DNA of 7,871 nt, from NCBI GenBank assembly GCA_937876095.1, contig CALFIE010000068.1:1-7871 (forward strand). The letters are read 5' to 3'. Source of the DNA: an uncultured Flavobacteriales bacterium. GTDB taxonomy: Bacteria > Bacteroidota > Bacteroidia > Flavobacteriales > Weeksellaceae. Below, one piece after another: positions 1-6,257 of the stretch. The notes beneath the pieces are model-generated. The model did no database searches, was not told the DNA's origin, and saw only the letters and a program-made list of their open reading frames with translations. The position numbers and the translations under genes were made by a program. The stretch's first letter is position 1. Each line of letters opens with the position of its first letter.

Positions 1-1
1 G

Positions 2-170
2 GGGTAACCTGAGTAAAATAGATACAGGTTTCTCATTGACCTGTAAAAAATAATGCAGGGTAACCTGCGTAAAATAGATACAGGTTTCTCACTAACCTGT
101 AAAAAATAACGCAGGGTAACCTGCGTAAAATAATACAAGGTTGGACAAACAACCTGTAAAAAATAATGTA
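2..170. repeat. Three tandem 56-57 bp hairpin-forming units
   Basis: Three head-to-tail units start at 2, 58 and 114, each opening with gggtaacctg. Units 1 and 2 are nearly identical and unit 3 is more diverged. Each holds an inverted repeat built on AGGT/ACCT: ACAGGT 24-29 with ACCTGT 39-44, ACAGGTT 80-86 with AACCTGT 94-100, and AGGTT 138-142 with AACCT 151-155. Unit junctions form a second hairpin, GCAGG-gtaa-CCTGC, at 55-68 and 111-124. Stems survive although loop sequences change, which suggests the fold matters. The array may continue left of the window. Function is unknown. Confidence 0.85.
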
Positions 171-480
171 GGGTTATTTTTTAAGTATTTTAGAACTCTA
201 AAAACAGATTTACAAAAAATAGCAATTGATTTTCAATTGTTTATATAACTTCTGTGATTTTCTTTTTTCTTTTCAGAGCTCTGGAAGAAGAACCGTCGAT
301 TTTAACAGCAAGATGTGTCTTTGTATATACAAACTTTTCAAGTTTGATACACAAAAACGCTCTTGCCTTTTTTGCAAAAAGGGGAAAAAACTTCGGAACT
401 CGTTTTTTTTTTCGTTGAAAATATTTTGCTTTTGAAAAGAAAAAAAATAGTTCTAAAATTCCAAAAATTTGTTTTTAAAA
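171..480. other. AT-rich non-coding stretch with small hairpins
   Basis: No convincing gene is present; the only open frame (226-435, plus) is low-complexity and resembles no family. Four small stem-loops are visible: TTTTAG/CTAAAA at 188-203, CAATTG/CAATTG at 223-239, CAAACTT-ttc-AAGTTTG at 330-346 (extendable by TGTAT 322-326 pairing with ATACA 347-351), and CCTTTTT-tgc-AAAAAGG at 366-382. The last two are terminator-like, but no gene obviously uses them. The tail around 445-480 begins to resemble the DNA preceding the second large repeat (shared ttccaaaaattt), so the repeat family may extend a little into this stretch. Confidence 0.6.
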
Positions 481-508
481 TCTGCTGTTGTTGTCGCTGT
501 TGTAAATG

Positions 509-563
509 TTAAAATGTGGGTAAAATGGCGATGGCAAAAGCTTCGGCTTTATCCATATTTTAA
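509..563. other. Stem-loop in repeat copy 1
   Basis: TTAAAATGTGGGTAAA (509-524) pairs with TTTATCCATATTTTAA (548-563), a 16-position stem with two G-T oppositions and a 23-nt loop. The equivalent in copy 2 has one G-T opposition. The two copies differ in the right arm only by a change that keeps G-U pairing if transcribed as the plus strand, and their loops differ freely. This hints at an RNA or single-strand fold. No function is known to me. Confidence 0.6.
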
Positions 564-759
564 TATTTTCGTGTTTTGATAACCTCGTTTCCAATCGAAG
601 AACTGCACTAAAGCGATGGCGCATTTTTTCCTTTGAACGGGTGGGAAGCGTTGGCGAAAAAGTCTTTTTCTTGGGCTGGAAAGATTCGGGAAAGTTGTTG
701 GCTAAAAGCGTTGGCTGTGGAGTTTTTTTTTCAAAAAACGGAACAAAGGAAAGCATTTT

Positions 760-870
760 ACATAATCCCAAATTATAGGCAAAAATGCGGTTGGCTTGCC
801 TGTAACGAAGCTTCAGCGGAGTGGAAGGCAACGGTTTGCGTGGGCAATTTGCGTATAATTTTGATTATGT
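760..870. other. Long imperfect hairpin in repeat copy 1
   Basis: Outer arms 760-777 (ACATAATCCCAAATTATA) and 854-870 (TATAATTTTGATTATGT) are near-complementary. GCAAA 779-783 pairs with TTTGC 848-852, TGC 786-788 with GCA 844-846, and TTGCCT 796-801 with AGGCAA 826-831. The apical loop carries the palindrome GAAGCTTC (807-814). Unpaired bulges separate the helices, so size and shape recall folded recombination sites such as attC. However, I do not find the integron core GTTRRRY/RYYYAAC pair at the arms, so integron identity is not claimed. Confidence 0.6.
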
Positions 871-979
871 AATTTGCTGTGGCATAAAGCGAAGGGCAGG
901 TTTTGGCAAAGCTTCGGAGGAAAATGTCTTTTTTATTCGGAGGGCGGGATATTTAATTCAAAATGCAAGCGTTGGACTT

Positions 980-1834
980 TTATTTTATCGGGTGATATTG
1001 ATTGATTGCTGTTTGTAACGCATTAATTCCTGTTTCTCTGTATTTTTCTGTTGTATCTGCGTGTTTGTGTCCTGCAAAGTATTGGACTTTTCTCAGATTT
1101 TCGCCCTGGTCTAATTTCAGTTTGATAACGCTTTGTCTGATTTTCACGCTCGTTATTTTCTTTATAAAACCTTTCTGATAAGTTGATACCAAATAATTGA
1201 TGTCGTCTTTCGTGATTGCTGAACCGAGTTTATTCAGTAGAAAAAAAGAAGTTTTTTGTCTTTCTAATTTCTCTCTTTCTTCTTTTAAATACTCATAAAA
1301 TAATAGTATTTGTTCTGCTTTTAAATCTAATATTCTTTCGTTGGTAATTCCTGTTTTCCGGACTTTTATTTTTGCGTTTTTAAGATCTAAGTTTTCAATC
1401 TTTAATCTTTCAATTTCTCCAACCAATAACGCCTGATTTACCAGTAAACTCATTATAATTTGATTCCTTTTTTCTAAAATCGGATAACGTTCTTTTCTCG
1501 GTTCTAAAAGCTTTTGCAGTTCTTTTTCCGTGAGTAATTCCTGTAATTGGATTGGGTTTTCTTTGCCGTCTTTTATCTTGATATTTAATGCAATATTTGT
1601 TTTTACTTTTCTGATATTTACTAAATAATCGTAGTATTTTTTGATGGCATAAATGGTTCTTTTTACGCTTTGTGGATTGTAGCTTTTTCTTAATAATTCC
1701 ACATATTCCATTAGATTTTGATAGTTTAGTTTCTCAGGATTTCTATAATGCTTTTTAAACTTTTCTATTTCGTAGAGATAGTTTTTTACAGTTCCTTCAG
1801 ATAATTCATTTTGCAGATAATTTTCCAGTTCCAT
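980..1834 (-). CDS. Degenerate tyrosine recombinase (XerC/D-like), partner of the upstream recombinase
   Basis: This 284-aa protein has tyrosine-recombinase architecture: an N-terminal SAM-like core-binding domain (about residues 1-85) and a C-terminal catalytic fold. Aligned by eye to the upstream recombinase, the catalytic Arg I position is Leu137 (in QALLVGEI). The His of the HxxR box is Val230 and the following His is Gln234. Arg233 (KIRQS), His256 (FAGHKH) and the nucleophile Tyr265 (TTEKY) remain. It is therefore probably impaired for cleavage, and may bind DNA or assist the intact partner, as non-catalytic subunits do in other multi-recombinase systems; that role is inference. Its ATG lies 29 nt inside the upstream gene, implying translational coupling. 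Its stop lies 9 bp from the end of the identical repeat block. It could instead be a decaying gene, but the open frame is full length and uninterrupted. Confidence 0.85.
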   Translation of the reverse strand: MELENYLQNELSEGTVKNYLYEIEKFKKHYRNPEKLNYQNLMEYVELLRKSYNPQSVKRTIYAIKKYYDYLVNIRKVKTNIALNIKIKDGKENPIQLQELLTEKELQKLLEPRKERYPILEKRNQIIMSLLVNQALLVGEIERLKIENLDLKNAKIKVRKTGITNERILDLKAEQILLFYEYLKEEREKLERQKTSFFLLNKLGSAITKDDINYLVSTYQKGFIKKITSVKIRQSVIKLKLDQGENLRKVQYFAGHKHADTTEKYRETGINALQTAINQYHPIK

Positions 1835-2627
1835 AATTGATTCTTGTATAGATTTGGGTAGTTCCTAAATATTCGTGTCCTAAAAAATCTCTCACTTTCT
1901 CAAGTTCCATTCCTTGCTCTAATAACTGTGTTGCAATCGTATGTCGCAAACAATGAAGCGTAAAACCTTTATTATTCAGCTCTGCTTTTTTCAACAGTTT
2001 TTTAAATTCTTCATAGATTCTTGTTGCCGTAATATCCAATAAATATTCTTTTCCTTCAGATGAAAAAATAAAACTTTCTATATCTTTTTTCACCTGTTTT
2101 GTAAACGGTATAACTCTTCGCTTTTTACCTTTTCCTTTTCTGATATACAGTAGATTATTTTCTAAATCTATATCTGTAATTTTCAGTTCTCCCGCTTCAT
2201 TTCTTCGTAATCCACACGCATAACATAGGTGTAAAATAATTGCTTGTAGCTTATTGCTTTTGGCATATAGCTTTTCAATTTCTTCGTCTGTAAATACCTT
2301 TCTTTCTTCAGATTTCGGAGCTTTTATTTTCAACTGATAAGGACTTATTTTTATCGTTCCGATTCTTTGCAGATAATCAAAATAGAGTTTGATTGCCAGT
2401 AAAATTGTGTGAAGATAATTATCGCTTAAAGGCTTTTTTGTTCTTGGACTTATGACCGTTTTCAGATAAGAATAATAATCTAAAATATCCTTGCTTTGAA
2501 CTTCAAAATTTTCTTTCCGGATATATCTCAAAAACTTTGCAATCTGCTTTGAATAGGAGTTTGTAACGGTTTTGCAGTAGCCTAAATTCTGTAATTCTTT
2601 TCTAAAGTGTATGATTGTTTCATTCAT
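1806..2627 (-). CDS. Tyrosine-type site-specific recombinase/integrase (XerC/D-like)
   Basis: This 273-aa protein is of normal Xer/phage-integrase length, with an N-terminal core-binding domain (about 1-95) and a catalytic domain (about 108-273). All expected catalytic residues are visible: Arg141 (CGLRRNE), a Lys in the beta-hairpin RKGKGKK (about 166), His225 and Arg228 (LHCLRHT), His251 (FLGHEY) and nucleophile Tyr260 (TTQIYT). It should cut and rejoin DNA at paired attachment sites through a 3'-phosphotyrosine intermediate. It lies downstream of the primase-ATPase gene on the same strand across a 157-bp spacer and overlaps the next recombinase gene by 29 nt. A housekeeping XerC or XerD is less likely, given the tandem pair and replication-type neighbour. 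The target site cannot be read from this window. Confidence 0.93.
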   Translation of the reverse strand: MNETIIHFRKELQNLGYCKTVTNSYSKQIAKFLRYIRKENFEVQSKDILDYYSYLKTVISPRTKKPLSDNYLHTILLAIKLYFDYLQRIGTIKISPYQLKIKAPKSEERKVFTDEEIEKLYAKSNKLQAIILHLCYACGLRRNEAGELKITDIDLENNLLYIRKGKGKKRRVIPFTKQVKKDIESFIFSSEGKEYLLDITATRIYEEFKKLLKKAELNNKGFTLHCLRHTIATQLLEQGMELEKVRDFLGHEYLGTTQIYTRINYGTGKLSAK

Positions 2628-2784
2628 TTGTTATTAAGTATGACGGTTTTGCTTACTCATTATTTTGTGTTTTTCCGAACGCTAACAAACTTTCCTTTAT
2701 TCATAAGACTTTGTCAGTATTCTAGCGTTCGTTTTGCTTCCGTTTGGCGTTCGCTTGCGTTCGGTGCGTAGCCGCACTGGCAAT
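2628..2784. promoter_or_regulatory. Spacer with GCGTTCG repeat cluster; candidate recombinase or replication site
   Basis: Direct copies of GCGTTCG lie at 2725-2731, 2747-2753 and 2757-2763, with start spacings of 22 and 10 bp. An inverted copy is at 2676-2682. The first and inverted copies form a perfect 9-bp inverted repeat, CGAACGCTA (2676-2684) with TAGCGTTCG (2723-2731), around 38 bp. A hairpin GTGCG-tagc-CGCAC follows at 2764-2777, just after the primase stop codon. The cluster is more GC-rich than its surroundings. Possible roles are recombinase binding or attachment site, replication iterons, or a regulator/attenuator of the recombinase genes. The sequence alone does not decide. Confidence 0.5.
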
Positions 2785-5046
2785 TTATTTTTTCTTCTTC
2801 AGCTCTTCTAACTGCTTGTTAAAAGCTTCTTTTAAATCTTTTCTAACTTTCTGAATATTATCACTATAAGATATTTTATACTTAAATCCTTTATTCGCAA
2901 AACCGATTTGTTTTAAATATTCCAATCGTACCAATTCATTCAGATAGAACTGTAATTGCGTTTTCTTAAATCCTGTAACCTCCATCGCATCAAACCGTGT
3001 GAAGCTTTCTTCTTTAAAGGCTTTCTTCAACTTCTCAAAAAACTGTCTCAGACTTCCGTCCAGCTCGTCAATCTTCAAAATAATACTCTCGAATAATATT
3101 TCTACTGCATTCTCAATATCTTCGATTTCTGTAACTAAAAAGTCGTTTTTAACTTCTCTCTGGAACTGATGGATTAATGTGATTTGCTTAATAATGGATT
3201 GAAACATTTCATTTAAACGCCTTTTATTCTTTACATTATTTGGGAGCTGTATTTGTGTTGCAAACGGATTGATAACCTCGTAATGCTTTAAATTCCGCAC
3301 GATTTTTTGTATAAAGTTTATTGCTTTTTGCTCTTCGTTTTTATCGACTTCTCCGGCATTTCTGCGGTTCTGATAATTGATGATTTTCTCCGTTTGTTCC
3401 TCACTTTCATTGATGGCGATAATAAAACTGCGGTTCATATTATCCTCATACAATTCGCCTTTTGTAGTTGCTGACAAAGAACTGAACTGTCCTTTTACAA
3501 TTTTATTAGTCGATTTATTATTTCCTTTTTTGTCTTTAATACTCGTTAAACTGCTTAATATTTGATTCGATATTAGTTCCCTTAAAGCATATAAAGCATC
3601 TTCTTTTAAACCGTCAAGATCTTCTATAATGATGATTTTCCCGAACAGATCAAACTCGCCCCAATTGTATAAACTTGATTCTGTAATTCGAGTAAATCTT
3701 AAAACATCTTCTTGGGGCATTAAGTCCGCAATCCTGCTTATAATGTGGGTTTTTCCGCTTCCGCTTGAACCCTGTACAATTCCGTGTAATGGATTTTTAT
3801 TTAAGTAACTTATCGTAATCAAAAACAATAATAATCTGCTGTTTTCTTCGCCGATAATTCCTCCTTTTTCAATTAATTGATTCAGGTTCTGAAGTAAATT
3901 TTTCTGCTCCAAAAAGTCTATGGTACTTAGTTGATGGTTGTTGGTTGTCGGCTGTTGGATTTTCTTTTCTTCAGTAATTTTTTTTGGTTCTTCAGATGAA
4001 AGAAAAATATCTTTTCTATTCTTCAGTAATTCTGTAAATATTGTTTCATCGTGTAATTGTAAAGTTTCATTTACATCATTATTCGGCAATTCTACGCTTG
4101 TAATTACTAATTTCTCATTACTAATTCCTAATTGCTTTGCGTATTTTTCTACTGCGGTTTTTCCTGCTTTATCCTGGTCAAAACAAAAAATGATTTCCTC
4201 CAGTTCCGGAAGTTCTTTTATTGCTTGTAAAATTTCCTCGTTCAATCCATTCGTTCCAAAACAACTTATCAGACTGTAATTGTCCCTTATTTCTTTTATC
4301 TGGAGTAAACTTGCACAATCAATAATCGCTTCCGTCAATATCAGTTTCCTGGTTTCTGCCTTTGGATAACCTGGATAGATTCCTTTTCTGTCTTTCAGAT
4401 AATAATGTTTCGCTCTATCGTCATTTAAAATACTTCTGAAGTATAATCCAGTCACTTCATTTTTTTTATTTCTCAGCGCAAAACAGATACACCATTTCGC
4501 AAACGGACTATAGCCTTTTTCACCTGTTCTGCTGTTGATTTGTCCTTTATCCTGCAATAACCCAACTTCTAAAGCTTGCTTTAATAATTCTTCTGTTTTC
4601 CTTTCCCCGTGATGGAACTGACCAGAGTTGTAACCAGTCTCTAAAATGGAGTTGTCGAGATTCCTTTTTTCTAGATATTCTTTCGCAGGCTTACTGTTGC
4701 TTATCGCATTCCTAAAATATTGGAACATATTGGTAAGGAACTTTTCTTTACTTATCTCTTGGTTTCTGGAACTTGGATTTAAAATCTCTTCAGTTTTTTT
4801 TATTGCTTCGTGTTTTGTGCAATTTTCCTTGTTCATTATAAAATCTATCACGTCCATACTTTTGCCGTGGGTCTTGCAATTACTGCTAAAGCAATATGCT
4901 GTCTGTGTTTTGTAATAGACTTGCATACTTGGCGTTTTGTCCTCGTGGAACGGACAGCACATTTTCGCATTCTTATCGGGTTTCAGACCGTAATAATGAA
5001 GAACCGTTGCAATTGATAACTGGGATTTTATTTCGGAGATTTCCAT
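2785..5046 (-). CDS. CHC2 zinc-finger/Toprim DNA primase fused to P-loop ATPase
   Basis: This 753-aa multidomain replication protein starts with a DnaG-type CHC2 zinc finger (Cys31, His34, Cys52, Cys57; CPFH...C-x4-C), the template-binding part of bacterial primases. A Toprim domain follows, with Glu239 in LILTEAIID and the metal-binding DxD pair Asp290/Asp292 in FCFDQDKAG. Next comes a Gln/Thr/Asn-rich linker around 355-378. A P-loop ATPase then carries Walker A GSSGSGKT (426-433), a Walker B-like IIIIEDLD (471-478) and a possible arginine finger in NMNRSF (about 536-541). The end (about 670-735) looks like a winged helix plus a Lys-rich tail. It probably primes and perhaps unwinds element DNA. 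Similar primase proteins occur on Bacteroidota mobilizable elements. It is far from the cellular DnaG in layout. It is the first gene of a minus-strand run with the recombinases and is divergent from the XRE gene. Confidence 0.9.
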   Translation of the reverse strand: MEISEIKSQLSIATVLHYYGLKPDKNAKMCCPFHEDKTPSMQVYYKTQTAYCFSSNCKTHGKSMDVIDFIMNKENCTKHEAIKKTEEILNPSSRNQEISKEKFLTNMFQYFRNAISNSKPAKEYLEKRNLDNSILETGYNSGQFHHGERKTEELLKQALEVGLLQDKGQINSRTGEKGYSPFAKWCICFALRNKKNEVTGLYFRSILNDDRAKHYYLKDRKGIYPGYPKAETRKLILTEAIIDCASLLQIKEIRDNYSLISCFGTNGLNEEILQAIKELPELEEIIFCFDQDKAGKTAVEKYAKQLGISNEKLVITSVELPNNDVNETLQLHDETIFTELLKNRKDIFLSSEEPKKITEEKKIQQPTTNNHQLSTIDFLEQKNLLQNLNQLIEKGGIIGEENSRLLLFLITISYLNKNPLHGIVQGSSGSGKTHIISRIADLMPQEDVLRFTRITESSLYNWGEFDLFGKIIIIEDLDGLKEDALYALRELISNQILSSLTSIKDKKGNNKSTNKIVKGQFSSLSATTKGELYEDNMNRSFIIAINESEEQTEKIINYQNRRNAGEVDKNEEQKAINFIQKIVRNLKHYEVINPFATQIQLPNNVKNKRRLNEMFQSIIKQITLIHQFQREVKNDFLVTEIEDIENAVEILFESIILKIDELDGSLRQFFEKLKKAFKEESFTRFDAMEVTGFKKTQLQFYLNELVRLEYLKQIGFANKGFKYKISYSDNIQKVRKDLKEAFNKQLEELKKKK

Positions 5047-5064
5047 AGAAACTTATGTTGTGTT

Positions 5065-5127
5065 ATTTTGATACACTACAAAAGTAAAATAAAAGTATCA
5101 TTTCAACAACAATATTATTATCAAAAT
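5065..5127. promoter_or_regulatory. Candidate XRE operator half-sites in the divergent spacer
   Basis: ATTTTGATA (5065-5073) and TATCAAAAT (5119-5127) form a perfect 9-bp inverted repeat, and GTATCA (5095-5100) between them is a third related half-site in the same orientation as the right arm. The sites flank and lie inside the candidate primase promoter, a normal position for repression by the divergently encoded XRE protein. A second dyad, CAAAATTA (5122-5129) with TAATTTGTG (5141-5149), overlaps the right side. Binding is inferred from position and symmetry only. Confidence 0.4.
5079..5110 (-). promoter_or_regulatory. Candidate promoter of the primase-recombinase run
   Basis: On the minus strand TACTTTTG (5086-5079) matches the Bacteroidota -7 element TAnnTTTG. 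GTTG (5110-5107), 20 bp upstream, fits the -33 TTTG/TTG element. The primase ATG follows about 30 bp downstream, with no evident Shine-Dalgarno, as is usual in this phylum. Confidence 0.5.
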
Positions 5128-5134
5128 TATACAT

Positions 5135-5166
5135 ATTGCGTAATTTGTGCTTTTTAGATAACTTCG
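5135..5166 (+). promoter_or_regulatory. Weak candidate promoter of the XRE gene
   Basis: TAACTTCG (5159-5166) differs at one position from TAnnTTTG, and ATTG (5135-5138) lies 20 bp upstream. The XRE start codon follows 15 bp later, so the leader would be very short. The match is imperfect. Confidence 0.3.
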
Positions 5167-5181
5167 TGTAAAGTTTATTTT

Positions 5182-5550
5182 ATGCAACATATTGGTAAAA
5201 ACATAAAGAAAATACGTGAGGAAAAGGGCTTGACGCAACAAGCCATTGCGGATTTAATCGCAATGCACCGCTCTAATTATTCTCGTGTAGAAACTGGCGA
5301 CCGTGATTTATCTATTGAAGCTGTTGGGAAAATTGCAAAGTTTTTTAATATGTCTATTGATGATTTAGTAAACTTTGAAGGAGAGATTCCAAACGAAGTG
5401 ACTTTTGAAGATAAAAACACCATTGAGCAAATGCAACTCATTCAACAATTAGACGAAGAAGATAAATCTACCGTCTTTAAAATTGTGGAAACAATGCTCA
5501 CAAAGAAAAAATTTAAAGACTTCTTTAATAAAAATGTAGCCGTTTTGTAA
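5182..5550 (+). CDS. XRE-family helix-turn-helix transcriptional regulator
   Basis: This 122-aa protein has a classic Cro/CI-type helix-turn-helix in residues 4-62. IRKIREEKGLTQ-like helix 1 is here IKKIREEKGLTQQAIADL, then the recognition helix region MHRSNYSRVETGDRDLS, then the closing helices IEAVGKIAKFFNMSIDDLV. The C-terminal part (about 78-115) is charged and probably helical (IEQMQLIQQLDEEDKSTVF), likely for dimerisation. Transcribed divergently from the primase gene over a 135-bp spacer with inverted repeats, it is the likely repressor or copy-control switch of the element and probably of itself. No peptidase or ligand domain is visible, so the inducing signal is unknown. The gene ends at a strong terminator shared with the convergent immunity-like gene. 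A role as antitoxin is possible, but no adjacent small toxin gene is seen. Confidence 0.9.
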   Translation: MQHIGKNIKKIREEKGLTQQAIADLIAMHRSNYSRVETGDRDLSIEAVGKIAKFFNMSIDDLVNFEGEIPNEVTFEDKNTIEQMQLIQQLDEEDKSTVFKIVETMLTKKKFKDFFNKNVAVL

Positions 5551-5553
5551 ACT

Positions 5554-5583
5554 AAAAATTCCCGCTTTTCAGCGGGAATTTTT
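5554..5583. terminator. Bidirectional intrinsic terminator
   Basis: A perfect 13-bp stem AAAAATTCCCGCT (5554-5566) and AGCGGGAATTTTT (5571-5583) encloses a TTTC loop. A T-run flanks it on each strand, so it can end both the XRE transcript (plus) and the RHS-tip/immunity transcript (minus). The stop codon of the minus-strand gene directly abuts the stem. Confidence 0.92.
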
Positions 5584-6246
5584 TTATTGAGTTGGTTCAT
5601 ATACACTTTCAGGATTTTTTAATTTTTGTTCTTCAAAATCCTTTTGCATCTTCTTATTATTTTCTATTTTTTGCCAATCCTTACTATCTTTCCAATATCT
5701 AATATCATCAATATTGTACTTGTCATCACTATTATTAGTGCTTGATGATCTTTGCTTAAAATAGTAATTTCTTATTTTTTTTGATATACTTTCAATATTA
5801 TATGAATTAGTATAATTTGGACCAATCCAATTTAACAAAAAAGAGTCTTGTTCTTTTATTCCAAGATAGCAAGTTGCGTTATAGTACCATTTATAATTTT
5901 TATCAGGTATTCTTTGTTTGTTAATAGGATTTTTAGCAATTACGAAAACTGCAATTTTTTTATAATCTGGACTGTATAGAATGGTGTCTACTACTATTTG
6001 AGTAGATTCATCATATTCTTTAGAATGAAAAGACTCTTGATGATCTTTTACAAAACCTTGAATTTGAAGAACAATATTTACACTATCTGAAGAATATTTT
6101 TCCTTATTTATTATAGTATTACTTACATACTCTTTGGGAGTTTCCTTATAAAACTTAAACTCATACCATCCATATATATATCGTAAATAAAAAAACAACA
6201 ATACTAAGATTACAATTATTACAACAATAATTATTTTATTTTTCAT
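5584..6246 (-). CDS. Membrane-anchored candidate immunity protein for the RHS toxin tip
   Basis: I do not recognise the family of this 220-aa protein. Residues 5-20 are an unbroken hydrophobic helix (I/V/L/F-rich) after a short MKNK start, with no lipobox Cys, so it looks like a single-pass anchor rather than a cleaved lipoprotein. The remainder is hydrophilic, with a beta-rich centre (VNIVLQIQGF, TQIVVDTIL, KIAVFVIAKN) and a charged, probably helical C-terminus (DWQKIENNKKMQKDFEEQK). It starts 11 bp after the stop of the RHS tip on the same strand, the usual toxin-immunity order. A membrane anchor would suit protection against an envelope-acting lipase-like toxin. The gene is more AT-rich than its neighbours, consistent with transfer. 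Immunity function is inferred from position and topology, not from homology. Confidence 0.65.
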   Translation of the reverse strand: MKNKIIIVVIIVILVLLFFYLRYIYGWYEFKFYKETPKEYVSNTIINKEKYSSDSVNIVLQIQGFVKDHQESFHSKEYDESTQIVVDTILYSPDYKKIAVFVIAKNPINKQRIPDKNYKWYYNATCYLGIKEQDSFLLNWIGPNYTNSYNIESISKKIRNYYFKQRSSSTNNSDDKYNIDDIRYWKDSKDWQKIENNKKMQKDFEEQKLKNPESVYEPTQ

Positions 6247-6257
6247 TTCTCTAATAT

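Larger units (their letters stand above)
481..970. repeat. Large structured direct repeat, copy 1
   Basis: This non-coding block recurs in the same orientation at about 7385-7871. The 5' part (481-746) aligns to copy 2 with many substitutions and small indels, while 747-970 is identical to 7648-7871 (224 bp, offset 6901). It contains a stem-loop at 509-563, several GCG(T/A)TGGC boxes (528-535, 613-620, 648-655, 708-715), and a long imperfect hairpin at 760-870. Small open frames crossing it are not conserved through the diverged half of copy 2, arguing against coding. The repeat ends only 9 bp before the stop codon of the downstream recombinase gene; because copy 2 is cut by the window end, the true repeat end is not visible. 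Confidence 0.9.

Noticed and set aside
1..170. CRISPR array
   Set aside because: The whole 56-57 bp unit is repeated, with no unique spacers of regular length between short constant repeats, and no cas gene is present.
226..435. Small plus-strand open frame left of the repeat
   Set aside because: It is low-complexity Phe/Lys/Cys-rich translation of T- and A-runs, contains terminator-like hairpins and has no supported start context.
760..870. True integron attC site
   Set aside because: The hairpin shape is suggestive, but I could not find the paired GTTRRRY and RYYYAAC cores at the arms, and the recombinases do not show a recognisable integron-integrase insertion.
475..1018. Open frames inside repeat copy 1 (minus 475-831; plus 633-872 and 821-1018)
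   Set aside because: They cross hairpins and are not preserved in the diverged half of copy 2; none resembles a protein family. Such frames are probably spurious products of the repeat.
980..2627. Cellular XerC/XerD pair for chromosome dimer resolution
   Set aside because: Housekeeping xer genes are normally unlinked and both catalytically complete; here they overlap, one is degenerate, and they follow an element-type primase.
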